Shown in pieces: positions 34,593 through 42,953 of a stretch of 64,000 nt of DNA (within the stretch, counting starts at the first letter, position 1; the number at the start of each line of letters is the position of its first letter). The DNA comes from Leifsonia sp. ZF2019 (GTDB lineage Bacteria; Actinomycetota; Actinomycetes; Actinomycetales; Microbacteriaceae): assembly GCF_019924635.1 (NCBI RefSeq), contig NZ_CP065037.1:3286001-3350000 (forward strand), in the 5' to 3' direction. The position numbers and the translations under genes are program-made. Below the pieces are notes generated by a model. It was not told the origin of the DNA. It made no database searches and saw only the letters and a list, made by a program, of their open reading frames with translations.

Positions 34593-35183
34593 TCACCCGG
34601 CGGGTCGCAGGACGACGACCTCGTCGACCGTCCCGACGCGCCCGGCCGGCGCGACCTCGGCCGGGGCGATCCCGGTCGCGACGAGTTCCTGGCCCGACAC
34701 CGAGGCGGTGAGGAGGTGCGCGACGGCTCCGCGCAGCCCGGTGAAGGCGGCGCAGGCGGCGGCCGCCTCCGGCGAGCTGTAGTCGATGCCGAGGGAGGCG
34801 AGCGCATCCACGACGGCGCCCGCGGCGAGGAGGTCCTCCACCGCGAAACGCGTGGCGCCCGCGGGGGTCGACCCTCCGGCGGCGATGATCGAGATCAGGG
34901 CGCGACGGCCGAGCCGCACCTGTTCGGCGAGTGCCCACGCGGCGACGGCGGCAGGGTTGGTGAGGCCTGCGGCGATGACGGCGCCGGTTCCGGGGAGGTC
35001 GGCGATGGCGGGGGCCGACGGGACGATCGTCCCGTCCCCGAGCGCGTCGACCCAGACGACGACGTCCGCGTCCGCTGCCACGGAACGGGCGCCCTCCGCG
35101 GCCCAGTCGAACCGCACCTGGTATTTGGCCTGGCGGTGCGCGTCGGGAACGGTCGGTGCGGAGGGGACGGAGCGGTCGGTCAC
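34593..35183 (-). CDS. ComB-like 2-phosphosulfolactate phosphatase family protein
   Basis: 196 residues from GTG 35183, overlapping the EVE gene stop by four bases. The family pattern is seen in YQVRFDWAAEGARSVAADAD, VVVWVDAL, GRRALISIIAAGGSTPAGAT and RFAVEDLLAAGAVVDAL. In methanogens ComB acts in coenzyme M synthesis; that pathway is not expected here, so the substrate is likely another phosphate ester. Coupled to the EVE-domain gene. Confidence 0.85.
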   Translation of the reverse strand: MTDRSVPSAPTVPDAHRQAKYQVRFDWAAEGARSVAADADVVVWVDALGDGTIVPSAPAIADLPGTGAVIAAGLTNPAAVAAWALAEQVRLGRRALISIIAAGGSTPAGATRFAVEDLLAAGAVVDALASLGIDYSSPEAAAACAAFTGLRGAVAHLLTASVSGQELVATGIAPAEVAPAGRVGTVDEVVVLRPAG

Positions 35184-35677
35184 CGGGCCATCGTAGTGCG
35201 CGCTCGTGAGCCCGCCGGACGTGTTTCGCCCGGTGACGGGCGCATCTGGCGACGGATGAGCTCGAAGTCGTGCCGGGAGATCTCGATCACCCCGCGCCGC
35301 AGCTGATAGCCCCAGTCCCGGGTCTCCCTGGTGAAGTCGAGTGCCGGGAGCATCGGGCGGATCGGCGTGGCGACGGCGTCGTGGTCCCACTCGACCCGGC
35401 GGCGCCAGGGGAGGAAGTCAACCGCCGGTCCGCGCATCATCTGCCCCTGCGTGACCTGGAACGGCTCGCCCTCCGCCACGCGGCCGACCGCGGTGAACTC
35501 CTTGAGCGGCTCGCCGTCCGGGTACGCGGTCTTGGGCGAGTAGTACACGAACCCGTCGGCCGGGCCCATCCGTTCCAGCGGCGCCCGCGCGCCGTGGTTG
35601 ACCTGTGCGAACCCGCCCGCGACGCCGCGGAGCACGTGGTCTCGCTGGACCACGCCGAGCCAGTACCGGATCGCCAT
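35180..35677 (-). CDS. EVE-domain protein
   Basis: 165 residues from ATG 35677 (MAIRYWLGVVQRDHVLRGVA); the much longer open frame upstream is an artefact. Shows the PUA-like EVE pattern WLGVVQRDHV, FAQVNHGARAPLERMGPADG, VYYSPKTAY, FTAVGRVAEGEPFQV. EVE domains bind modified bases in nucleic acids and often accompany restriction systems; none is seen nearby. Cotranslated with the ComB-like gene. Confidence 0.9.
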   Translation of the reverse strand: MAIRYWLGVVQRDHVLRGVAGGFAQVNHGARAPLERMGPADGFVYYSPKTAYPDGEPLKEFTAVGRVAEGEPFQVTQGQMMRGPAVDFLPWRRRVEWDHDAVATPIRPMLPALDFTRETRDWGYQLRRGVIEISRHDFELIRRQMRPSPGETRPAGSRARTTMAR

Positions 35678-35800
35678 GCTCCCGTTGTAGCGCATACCGG
35701 CGACACTGCTGGGACGCCACCTGACGCCATGCCGGGGAGGGTCGTGGGAAAGGGCCGTGAACCTGCGCGCCGGCCCCGGCGCCGGGACGAGACTGGGAAG

Positions 35801-36427
35801 ATGCGCGTGCTGCTGAAGCTCATCCTGGATTGCGACCCCGACGCGGCCTGGCGTGCCCTGCAGAGTCCGACCGCGTTCCGCGAAGTGGCGCTCCCGTGGC
35901 TGGACTTCCGGCCCGACGGCCCGGACGCCTTCCCGACGGTGTGGGGCGGAGGCGAGCACCGCGTGCGCGTGCGCGCGCTGGGCGCGATCACGGTCGGGAC
36001 CCAGGCGATCCGGCTCGACACTCTGCGCTCGTCCGACAACCGGGAGCGCGAGACGCGCATCCTGCGCGACAGCGGCGGAGGAACCGGTGGCGTGCTGTCC
36101 GCCCTGCCCCGCCTCGACCATCGCATGGCCATCGCACCCGACCCGGCCGGGCCCGGCCCCGACGGCCGCCTCCGGACCCTCTACCGAGATCGGCTGATCG
36201 TCCGCGCGGGAGTGCTCACCCCCGTCGCCTGGTACACGCTGTGGGCGTTCTGGCAGTGGCGCGGCCACCGGCTCCGCGCCCTCGCGCCGACGTGGGCCTA
36301 CGATCCCGAGCTCGATCCGGAGCGCGCCGCCCTCGACGACGCGACCCTCCCCTCCACGCCGACAGCGCAGCCGGACGGTACCGTGACGGAATGGCCGAGC
36401 GCCGCCGGCCGGGAGGAGACACCATGA
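35801..36427 (+). CDS. Hypothetical protein, possible SRPBCC-like fold
   Basis: 208 residues from ATG 35801 (MRVLLKLILDCDPDAAWRAL) preceded by GGGAAG. The opening LILDCDPDAAWRALQSPTAF and WLDFRPDGPDAF resemble START/SRPBCC-type domains in style only. A hydrophobic stretch VLTPVAWYTLWAFWQW (about 150-165) is followed by an acidic tail. Its stop overlaps the next start (ATGA), so the two genes are coupled. No confident family. Confidence 0.7.
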   Translation: MRVLLKLILDCDPDAAWRALQSPTAFREVALPWLDFRPDGPDAFPTVWGGGEHRVRVRALGAITVGTQAIRLDTLRSSDNRERETRILRDSGGGTGGVLSALPRLDHRMAIAPDPAGPGPDGRLRTLYRDRLIVRAGVLTPVAWYTLWAFWQWRGHRLRALAPTWAYDPELDPERAALDDATLPSTPTAQPDGTVTEWPSAAGREETP

Positions 36428-37104
36428 GCACCGTCGAGAGCGCCGGGGAACCGCGGGCTGCATCCCCCGCCGTGACCGCCCTGCAGACGGCGGACTGGCG
36501 GCGACGGGTGTTCGCCCTCTACGCCTCGGTGCGCAGGATGGCCGCATCCGATGCCGCCGCCGCCCACGCGCACTGGATCTCGTGCCGGGACGAGCTGTTC
36601 TCGTCCCACCCCGCGTCTCCGCTGCTCCCGGAGGACCGCGCCCGCTTCACGGGGCTGCCGGTGACCTCGTACGACCCCGAGTGGCGCTTCGAGCTGCCGA
36701 TCCACGCGCCGTCCGAACCGCGTCGGATGGACGTGGAGACCGGGACGGACGGCGTCGTGCCGTTCGAGCTGCTCGGGACGGTGCGGGTCCCCCTCTCCGG
36801 AACCCTCGACGTCTGGCGTCTCTCGTCGTACGGCGGCGGCATCTTCGTGCCGGTCAAGGACGCGCTCGCCGGCCGGCCGGGCGGCACCTACGGCGGGGGC
36901 CGCTACCTCATCGACACCATCAAGGGCGCGGACCTCGGTCTCAACGCCGACGAGGACGAGGCGACCGTCGTACTCGACTTCAACTTCGCCTACAACCCGT
37001 CGTGCGCCTACGACCCGGCCTGGGCGTGCCCGCTGGCGCAGGCCGGCAACACGCTCGCGGTCGAGGTGCCCGTGGGCGAGCGGTACGCCGGGACGTACGC
37101 GTAG
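36424..37104 (+). CDS. DUF1684 family protein
   Basis: 226 residues, MSTVESAGEPRAASPAVTAL. Characteristic features are WRRRVFALYASVRRM, HAHWISCRDELFSSHPASPL, GGRYLIDTIKGADLG and the end DFNFAYNPSCAYDPAWACPL. Proteins of this family are common in actinobacteria with no assigned activity. The second gene of a two-gene operon, converging on helD 44 bases away. Confidence 0.9.
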   Translation: MSTVESAGEPRAASPAVTALQTADWRRRVFALYASVRRMAASDAAAAHAHWISCRDELFSSHPASPLLPEDRARFTGLPVTSYDPEWRFELPIHAPSEPRRMDVETGTDGVVPFELLGTVRVPLSGTLDVWRLSSYGGGIFVPVKDALAGRPGGTYGGGRYLIDTIKGADLGLNADEDEATVVLDFNFAYNPSCAYDPAWACPLAQAGNTLAVEVPVGERYAGTYA

Positions 37105-37148
37105 CGGCGGACGGGACCTGCGTGCAACCGGCGCGAGCACGCCCGACG

Positions 37149-39368
37149 TCAGTGCGTGACCAGGGTGAGCCGCTGGGTCGGGCGCGTCATCGCGACGTAC
37201 AGCGTGGCCGCGCCGAGCGCCGAGTCGCCCGCGAGGGAGTCGGGGTCGGCGAGGACGACGGCGTCGAACTCCAGGCCCTTCGCCTCGTACCCGCTGAGGA
37301 CCGCGATCGGGCGCGTCAGACCGGCCGCGCCACGACCCGCATCGTCCCCGAAGCGCTCCGCGACCGCGGCGGCCACGGCCTCCACCTCGTGCGGAGGCGC
37401 GATCACCGCGAGCGAGCCCTGGGCGTCGATCCCCCGGTCGTGCTCGACCGCGGCGACCACCGCCTCCGACAGCGGCGATCCGCCGGCGGACACCCGCCGG
37501 ATAGGCCAGTCGCCCTCGCGCACGGAGCGCGTCGGCGTGATCGGGAGTCCGGCGGCCCGGGCCAGACGTTCCGCCTCCTCGGCGATCTGCGCGGGCGTCC
37601 GGTAGTTGACCGTGAGCTCCTCCAGCCGCCAGGCGTCCTTGAAGTACGGCTGGAGCGCACCGGCCCAGCTGGACGCCCCCGCGGGCGACGACACCTGGGC
37701 GATGTCGCCCACGATGGTGAACGACTTCATCGGACAGCGCCGCAGCAGCACGCGCCACTGCATCGGCGAGAGCTCCTGCGCCTCGTCGACCACCACGTGG
37801 CCGTAGGTCCACGTGCGGTCTGCGGAGGCGCGCTCGGCCGTGGTGCCGCGGTCGACCTGCTCGGCGAAGCCGTCGGCGAGCTGCTCGGCACTGACCAGAC
37901 CCTCCACCCCCATGTTGCGGATGGCGGCCCGGGCGTTCTCGAGGTCGCGCTTGCGCTGCCGGCCGCGCTCTCGGGCGGCGGGATCCGGCTTTCCGGGGAA
38001 GTCGCCGAGCAGCTCGGCGGCCTCGTCGAGCAGCGGCACGTCGGAGACCGTGAACGCGGCGGATCGGTCGCGCAGCAGCGCCGCACGCTGCGCCTCCGAC
38101 CAACGCGGCGTCAGCTCGCCGAGCCACACGGGACGCGCATACAGGTCCTGCAGCAGCTTCTGCGGGGTGAGCGGCAGCCAGGCCGTGTTCAGGAGGACCC
38201 GCACATCGTATGAGGTGCGGAGGTCCTCCCGCAGGACCTTCAGGTCGGCGTCGTCGATGGTCGAACCGGATGCGCGCAGCTGGGCGGCGAGCTGATCGGT
38301 CAGCTCGGCGAGCGCGTGCTTGACGAAGGTGACGCGGGCGACGTTGTGCGGCTTGCCCGAGCGCTGCGCCTTCGCGATGGCGCGCTGGATGAGGTCCGGT
38401 TGCACGACGAGCCGCTCGTTGTCGACGACGACGGTCTGCTCCTCTGCCGGGGCCTTCTGGCGGGAGCGCACGGCACGCGAGAGCAGGCGGGCCATCTGGG
38501 CGGAACCCTTCAGGCGCGCGGTTTCCGCACCGTCATCGGCCGTGGCCTCCACCCCCGGGAACAGCTCGCCGAGCGTCTGGAGCACGACCCCGGTCTCGCC
38601 GAGCGAGGGCAGCACCGCCTCGATGTAGCGCAGGAACGCCGTGGAGGGACCGACGACGAGCACGCCGGAGGAGCCGAGCCGCTGCCGGTTGGCGTAGAGC
38701 AGATACGCGGCGCGGTGCAACGCGACGGCCGTCTTGCCCGTACCGGGACCGCCCTGCACGACCAGGGCTCCGCGGAGATCGGAGCGGATGATGCGATCCT
38801 GCTCGGCCTGGATCGTCGCCACGATGTCGCTCATCCGGCCGGTCCGCTGCGCGGTCAGCGCGGCGAGCAGGGCACCCTCACCCTGCACCGTCTCCCCCGC
38901 CGACCGATCGCCGGCCAGCAGGGACTCGTCGAAGACCTCGTCATCGATCCGGACGACCTGGCGGCCGCTCATCGTGAGATGACGGCGGGCCCGGACGCCC
39001 ATCCGCTCGCTCGCGGTCGCCTGGTAGAAGGCGCTCGCCTGCTGCGCCCGCCAGTCGACCAGGAGTGAGCGCTGCTCCTCGTCGCGCAGGCCGATGCGGC
39101 CGATGTACCGGTGGGCCGAGCCGTCGGCCGGCTCCTCGAGCAGGAGGCGGCCGAAGACGAGACGGGCGTCGACCTCGCGGAGCTGGGTGAGCTGATCCTC
39201 ATAGAGCCGTGCGAACGCGTCGCGCTCGCTGCGCGCCTGATGGTTGCCGCCCACCGACTCACGGCGGACTCTGGTCAGACTGTCGGCGGTCTCGGCCCGC
39301 AGGGCGTCCAGGCGCTCGTACAGGCCCTCGACGACCGCCCGCTCGCGATCGAGCTCCGATTCGTGCAC
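37149..39368 (-). CDS. helD: HelD-like RNA-polymerase-associated UvrD-type helicase
   Basis: 739 residues from GTG 39368. The N-terminal coiled-coil (1-70) would insert into the RNA polymerase secondary channel. Then come YIGRIGLRD and DWRAQQASAFYQA, Walker A GGPGTGKT at 206-213, a motif II of the form VVDEAQELSPMQWR, and C-terminal LSGYEAKGLEFDAVV. HelD removes stalled polymerase from DNA and in some actinobacteria confers rifampicin tolerance. I see no rifampicin-associated palindrome upstream (39369-39442). Confidence 0.92.
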   Translation of the reverse strand: MHESELDRERAVVEGLYERLDALRAETADSLTRVRRESVGGNHQARSERDAFARLYEDQLTQLREVDARLVFGRLLLEEPADGSAHRYIGRIGLRDEEQRSLLVDWRAQQASAFYQATASERMGVRARRHLTMSGRQVVRIDDEVFDESLLAGDRSAGETVQGEGALLAALTAQRTGRMSDIVATIQAEQDRIIRSDLRGALVVQGGPGTGKTAVALHRAAYLLYANRQRLGSSGVLVVGPSTAFLRYIEAVLPSLGETGVVLQTLGELFPGVEATADDGAETARLKGSAQMARLLSRAVRSRQKAPAEEQTVVVDNERLVVQPDLIQRAIAKAQRSGKPHNVARVTFVKHALAELTDQLAAQLRASGSTIDDADLKVLREDLRTSYDVRVLLNTAWLPLTPQKLLQDLYARPVWLGELTPRWSEAQRAALLRDRSAAFTVSDVPLLDEAAELLGDFPGKPDPAARERGRQRKRDLENARAAIRNMGVEGLVSAEQLADGFAEQVDRGTTAERASADRTWTYGHVVVDEAQELSPMQWRVLLRRCPMKSFTIVGDIAQVSSPAGASSWAGALQPYFKDAWRLEELTVNYRTPAQIAEEAERLARAAGLPITPTRSVREGDWPIRRVSAGGSPLSEAVVAAVEHDRGIDAQGSLAVIAPPHEVEAVAAAVAERFGDDAGRGAAGLTRPIAVLSGYEAKGLEFDAVVLADPDSLAGDSALGAATLYVAMTRPTQRLTLVTH

Positions 39369-39628
39369 CCGATGACCGCCTCTCGTTTCCGGGCCGAAAG
39401 TCTACGACCTCCAACCCGGACGGCGCTCACAGGCGAGCACGCTAGTATGGGAGGACTGCGAACCATCCGAAGGCTCCTGCGTCGTAGAACGCACCGCGCG
39501 AGCGACGGGCCCCGCCCCGCTCACGCCACATTCTCACGGCGAACGAAACGTGCGACCCGCACCTTCGCCAGTTCCGTCCCGTGCGACCGAAACCCGTCGC
39601 GCCGGGACCCGATGCCTGAAAGGCACCA
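39369..39628. other. Divergent intergenic region helD / DEAD-box helicase
   Basis: 260 bases without a convincing gene. A -10-like TAGTAT (39443-39448) faces the DEAD-box gene and would give a leader of about 170 bases; a TAGACT near 39402-39407 faces helD. Small hairpin GCGT-cgtaga-ACGC near 39479-39492. A long leader is common for cold-shock-regulated DEAD helicases, but no regulatory consensus is recognised here. Confidence 0.4.
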
Positions 39629-41362
39629 GTGACCACCACGACTTTCGCCGACCTCGGCGTGCCCGCTCCCCTTGTCGCGGCCCTCGCGGCCGACGGCAAG
39701 ACCGAGCCGTTCCCCATCCAGGCCGACACCCTCCCCGACACGCTGTCGGGCCGCGACGTGCTCGGACGCGGCAAGACCGGCTCCGGCAAGACCATCGCGT
39801 TCAGCCTCCCGCTCGTCGCCCGGCTCGCCGACGGCGCCTCGCCGCGCGGCCGCAGCAGCCGTCCGCGCGGCCTGGTGCTCGCTCCGACCCGTGAGCTCGC
39901 CACCCAGATCGCCGCCACGCTCAAGCCGCTCGCCGACTCGGCCGGGCTCGCCATCACCACGATCTTCGGCGGTGTCTCGCAGAGCCGTCAGGTTGCCGCA
40001 CTGCGCGCCGGCGTCGACATCGTCGTCGCCTGCCCTGGCCGCCTCGACGACCTCATGAAGCAGGGTGAGGTGTCCCTCGACCGGGTCGAGATCACCGTGC
40101 TCGACGAGGCCGACCACATGGCCGACCTGGGTTTCCTCCCCGTCGTCACGCGCATCCTCGACAAGACCCCGGCCGGCGGCCAGCGCCTGCTCTTCTCCGC
40201 CACGCTCGACAACGGTGTGGACAAGCTCGTCAAGCGGTTCCTGCGCAACGAAGCGATGCACTCCGTCGACGACGCGACCAGCCCGGTCGAGGCGATGACC
40301 CACCACGTCTTCGAGGTTCCGGACCCCGACGCGAAGAAGGACCTCGTGACCGCGCTCGCCTCGGGCCGCGGCCGCCGCATCCTCTTCACGCGCACCAAGC
40401 ACCAGGCGAAGCGGCTCGCCAAGCAGCTCACGTCGTCGGGCATCCCGGCTGTGGATCTGCACGGCAACCTCTCCCAGCCCGCACGCGACCGCAACCTGGC
40501 CGCGTTCGGCTCGGGCGAGGTGCGCGTGCTCGTCGCGACCGACGTGGCCGCGCGCGGCGTGCACGTGGACGACGTCGAGCTCGTCGTGCACGTGGACCCG
40601 CCGGCGGAGCACAAGGCGTACCTGCACCGCTCCGGCCGCACCGCCCGCGCAGGCAGCGCCGGCGACGTCGTCACCGTGATGCTCTCCGAGCAGGCCGGCG
40701 ATGTGAAGACCCTCCTGCGCCACGCGGCCATCACGGTGACCCCGCAGCGCGTCTCCGCGGCGTCGGCCGCGGTGACCGAGCTCGTCGGCGAGCCGGCCGA
40801 GCGCGTCGCGCCGTCGTCCGCCCCGGCAGCAGCGGCCGGCGGCCAGGCCGGCGGCGGGCGCTCGGGCGCCGGACGCTCCGGCGGCGGGCGCGCGGGCGCT
40901 GGACGGTCGGGCGCTGGACGCTCGGGTGGCCAGAGCTCCCGCGGACAGAGCTCCCGCGGACAGAGCGGCGACGCGACGACGCCCGGCGGGGAGACCGCCG
41001 GTGGCGGACGACGTCGCGGCGGACGCGGCCGTGGAGCGGCAGTCGAGAACGGCCAGGCGCGTGACGGCCAGCAGCGTGACGGCCAGCAGCGTGAGGGCCA
41101 GGGTCGTCGCCGCGGCGGCCAGGGCGGCCAGTCGCGCGGTCAGGGCGGCCAGTCGCACGGGGTCCAGAGCGCCGGTGGTTCGCACGGCTCCCGCGGGCGC
41201 GACGCCGCCTCCGAGGGCGGACACCGCTCCGGTGAGCGCTCCGCAGCCAAGCAGGCGTCGGGACGCGGCGGCGAGCGCCGCTCCGGCGGCCCGATGCGTA
41301 TGGGTGACCTGGTCAACTCCGGCACGAGCCGGGGCCTGGGCTCCCGTCGCGCGCGCGGCTGA
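39629..41362 (+). CDS. DEAD-box RNA helicase with RGG-type C-terminal tail
   Basis: 577 residues from GTG 39629. Motifs in order: Q motif (PFPIQ, Gln31), Walker A GKTGSGKT (48-55), PTREL, GG, PGR, DEAD in VLDEADHMADLG, SAT, and HRSGRTARAG. Two RecA domains end near 375. The remaining 200 residues are Gly/Arg/Ser/Gln-rich, with RGG-like repeats encoded by tandem 15-base units. It likely unwinds structured RNA in ribosome assembly, cold adaptation or mRNA decay. Confidence 0.97.
   Translation: MTTTTFADLGVPAPLVAALAADGKTEPFPIQADTLPDTLSGRDVLGRGKTGSGKTIAFSLPLVARLADGASPRGRSSRPRGLVLAPTRELATQIAATLKPLADSAGLAITTIFGGVSQSRQVAALRAGVDIVVACPGRLDDLMKQGEVSLDRVEITVLDEADHMADLGFLPVVTRILDKTPAGGQRLLFSATLDNGVDKLVKRFLRNEAMHSVDDATSPVEAMTHHVFEVPDPDAKKDLVTALASGRGRRILFTRTKHQAKRLAKQLTSSGIPAVDLHGNLSQPARDRNLAAFGSGEVRVLVATDVAARGVHVDDVELVVHVDPPAEHKAYLHRSGRTARAGSAGDVVTVMLSEQAGDVKTLLRHAAITVTPQRVSAASAAVTELVGEPAERVAPSSAPAAAAGGQAGGGRSGAGRSGGGRAGAGRSGAGRSGGQSSRGQSSRGQSGDATTPGGETAGGGRRRGGRGRGAAVENGQARDGQQRDGQQREGQGRRRGGQGGQSRGQGGQSHGVQSAGGSHGSRGRDAASEGGHRSGERSAAKQASGRGGERRSGGPMRMGDLVNSGTSRGLGSRRARG
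40933..41105 (+). repeat. Two in-frame 15-bp minisatellites in the helicase tail
   Basis: GAGCTCCCGCGGACA is repeated twice at 40933-40962 (encoding SSRGQ units). GTGACGGCCAGCAGC occurs at 41061-41075 and 41076-41090, with a degenerate third copy after it (encoding RDGQQ). The unit length is a multiple of three, so copy number can vary without breaking the frame. Confidence 0.85.
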
Positions 41363-41390
41363 CCCGGCGCTCCCTCCCGCAGCGTCGCAC

Positions 41391-41443
41391 CCAGGGGTCG
41401 CGAACTGCCGCTCCGGCGCGGCCGGAGCGGCAGTTCGCGACCC
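41391..41443. terminator. Perfect 25-bp inverted repeat between convergent genes (dispersed palindrome, copy 2)
   Basis: Arms of 25 bases, AGGGGTCGCGAACTGCCGCT plus CCGGC (41391-41415), with the exact reverse complement at 41419-41443, loop GCG. It sits midway between the 3' ends of the DEAD-box gene and the TetR gene, so it would terminate both. The core GGGGTCGC...ACTGCCGC recurs at 27996-28046. Confidence 0.85.
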
Positions 41444-41454
41444 CTCGGTGCGCC

Positions 41455-42042
41455 CTAAGCGTTCGCTTGGGCGGCCAGGGCTGCGACCAGGCCGGTGACG
41501 AGGCGGTCGAACGTGCGGTCGAGGTCGTCGGGGAGGCCGAAGCCGCCGCCGAGCTCGAGGCTGAGGAACCCGTGGAGGGCGCTGCGGAGGATGCGGATGG
41601 CATCGATCTGCGCGTCGTCGGGGAGGCCGAAGCCGCGGATGACGGCGGCGAGCACCTGGATGGTCTCGTCGGCACGGGCGACGAGCTCGGCGTCGGCGGG
41701 GTCGGCGAGGTGCGGGGCGACCTGGGTGGCTGCGTACCGGCCGGGGTGGGCACGCGCGTAAGCGCGCACGGCGGTGGCCGCCGAACGCACCGCGTCCTCC
41801 CCCGAGCGGCCGATGGTCGCGGCGGCGAGTGCCCGCGTGAGCTCGCCCACCGCCTCCGTGGCGACCACGCGGCGCAGGTCGTCGAGGGACTGGACGTGCT
41901 TGTAGAGGCTGGGCACGGCGACCCCGGCCCGGGAGGCGACAGCGGCGAGGGTCAGCCGATCGAAGCCTGCGACACCGCCCTGGTCGACGAGGTCGAGGGC
42001 GACGGCGGTGACGGCGGCGCGGTTGAGGCCTGCCCTAGGCAC
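41455..42042 (-). CDS. TetR/AcrR-family regulator (WHG-domain type)
   Basis: 195 residues from GTG 42042; eight bases overlap the end of the hydrolase gene upstream. Helix-turn-helix at about 25-50 (LAAVASRAGVAVPSLYKHVQ). The C-terminal ligand domain (AYARAHPGRYAATQVAP, ILRSALHGFLSLELGGGFGL) matches the WHG class. Likely represses its own operon through the palindrome at 42901-42917. Ligand unknown. Confidence 0.92.
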   Translation of the reverse strand: MPRAGLNRAAVTAVALDLVDQGGVAGFDRLTLAAVASRAGVAVPSLYKHVQSLDDLRRVVATEAVGELTRALAAATIGRSGEDAVRSAATAVRAYARAHPGRYAATQVAPHLADPADAELVARADETIQVLAAVIRGFGLPDDAQIDAIRILRSALHGFLSLELGGGFGLPDDLDRTFDRLVTGLVAALAAQANA

Positions 42043-42898
42043 GCGCGGCCTCCCAGCCTTCCGCGCGGCGCTCGCTCAGGAAGGCGAGCGTCGCCGGGAC
42101 GGTGACATCGGGCCGCTGAGCGTGCGGATAGTGGGCCGCGTCCGCCACCCGGACGACCTCCGCGCCCAGCGACTCGATCCAGTCGGCCTCGGCGGAGGCG
42201 TCGGGGAAGTCCGGGTCGAGCTCGCCGACGAAGGCGAGCATCGGAGCGTGGACCTCGGGCAGGCGGGGCTCCACCACCGAGTGGGTGAGCTGGAGGGTCA
42301 GCCGGCGGAAATCGCGCAGGCGCCCGGGCTCCCGCAGGCTCGCCCGGATGGCCGCCACATGCTCGCCGAGCCACGGGGCCGTGCGGCCCCTGTTGAGCGG
42401 CTTCGTGTAGTAGCCGGCCCAGAACGCCGCGCCCCACGGCCCCGCGAACAGCAGCCGGAACAGCGCGTGCTGGAACCAGGAGGCGACCGGGCTCGTCGCC
42501 GGGTCGCGCAGAAGCGGACCGTAGAGCACGAGGCCGGCGATCGCGTCGGGGCGCTCGGCGGCGGCCCACGCGGCGGAGGCCGCACCCATCGAATTGCCCA
42601 ACACGACGGCGGGACCGCCGAGCGCGTCGATCAGGGCGAGCAGATCTTCGCCGGTGGCGACGTCTCCGAACGTGCGGAAGCCGGTATCGGAGTCGCCATG
42701 CGAGCGGAGGTCGGTGACCGCGACGCGGAGACCGGCGTCAACGAGCGGACCGACCAGCTCGCGGTAGCTGGAGCGGAGGTCGCCCATCCCGGGGACGGCG
42801 ACCACGAGCGGGCCGGAGCCCTCGACGGTGTAGCTGATGCGTCCCTCGGGGCGCTGCAGGAAATGGACCTGCGAGGCGGTGGAAGTCTTCATAGCCAT
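42035..42898 (-). CDS. Alpha/beta hydrolase
   Basis: 287 residues from ATG 42898 (MAMKTSTASQVHFLQRPEGR); 42892 is an equal alternative. An earlier start would lie inside the operator. The nucleophile elbow is GNSMGAASAAW, the acid is in ELDPDFPD and the histidine in AAHYPHAQRP, so the triad is complete. Cytoplasmic (no signal). Co-transcribed with the TetR gene that follows it. Confidence 0.92.
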   Translation of the reverse strand: MAMKTSTASQVHFLQRPEGRISYTVEGSGPLVVAVPGMGDLRSSYRELVGPLVDAGLRVAVTDLRSHGDSDTGFRTFGDVATGEDLLALIDALGGPAVVLGNSMGAASAAWAAAERPDAIAGLVLYGPLLRDPATSPVASWFQHALFRLLFAGPWGAAFWAGYYTKPLNRGRTAPWLGEHVAAIRASLREPGRLRDFRRLTLQLTHSVVEPRLPEVHAPMLAFVGELDPDFPDASAEADWIESLGAEVVRVADAAHYPHAQRPDVTVPATLAFLSERRAEGWEAARA

Positions 42899-42900
42899 GA

Positions 42901-42917
42901 AGCTAATACCATTAGCT
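42901..42917 (-). promoter_or_regulatory. Operator of the hydrolase-TetR operon
   Basis: Perfect dyad AGCTAAT-ACC-ATTAGCT, two bases before the ATG. On the minus strand TTGCGA (42922-42927) and TAGCTT with a 17-base spacer form a promoter that the dyad overlaps. This is the arrangement expected for TetR autoregulation. Confidence 0.7.
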
Positions 42918-42953
42918 ATAGATCGCAAGCCCTTCACCGCGCCGGCGGCGGCC

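Noticed and set aside
35180..36547. A 455-residue form of the EVE protein
   Set aside because: The extension lies antisense to two plus-strand genes and has no protein-like features; the EVE domain starts at 35677.
42035..42937. The hydrolase starting at 42937
   Set aside because: That start would place the AGCTAAT-ACC-ATTAGCT operator inside the coding region; 42898 or 42892 fits the promoter and family better.
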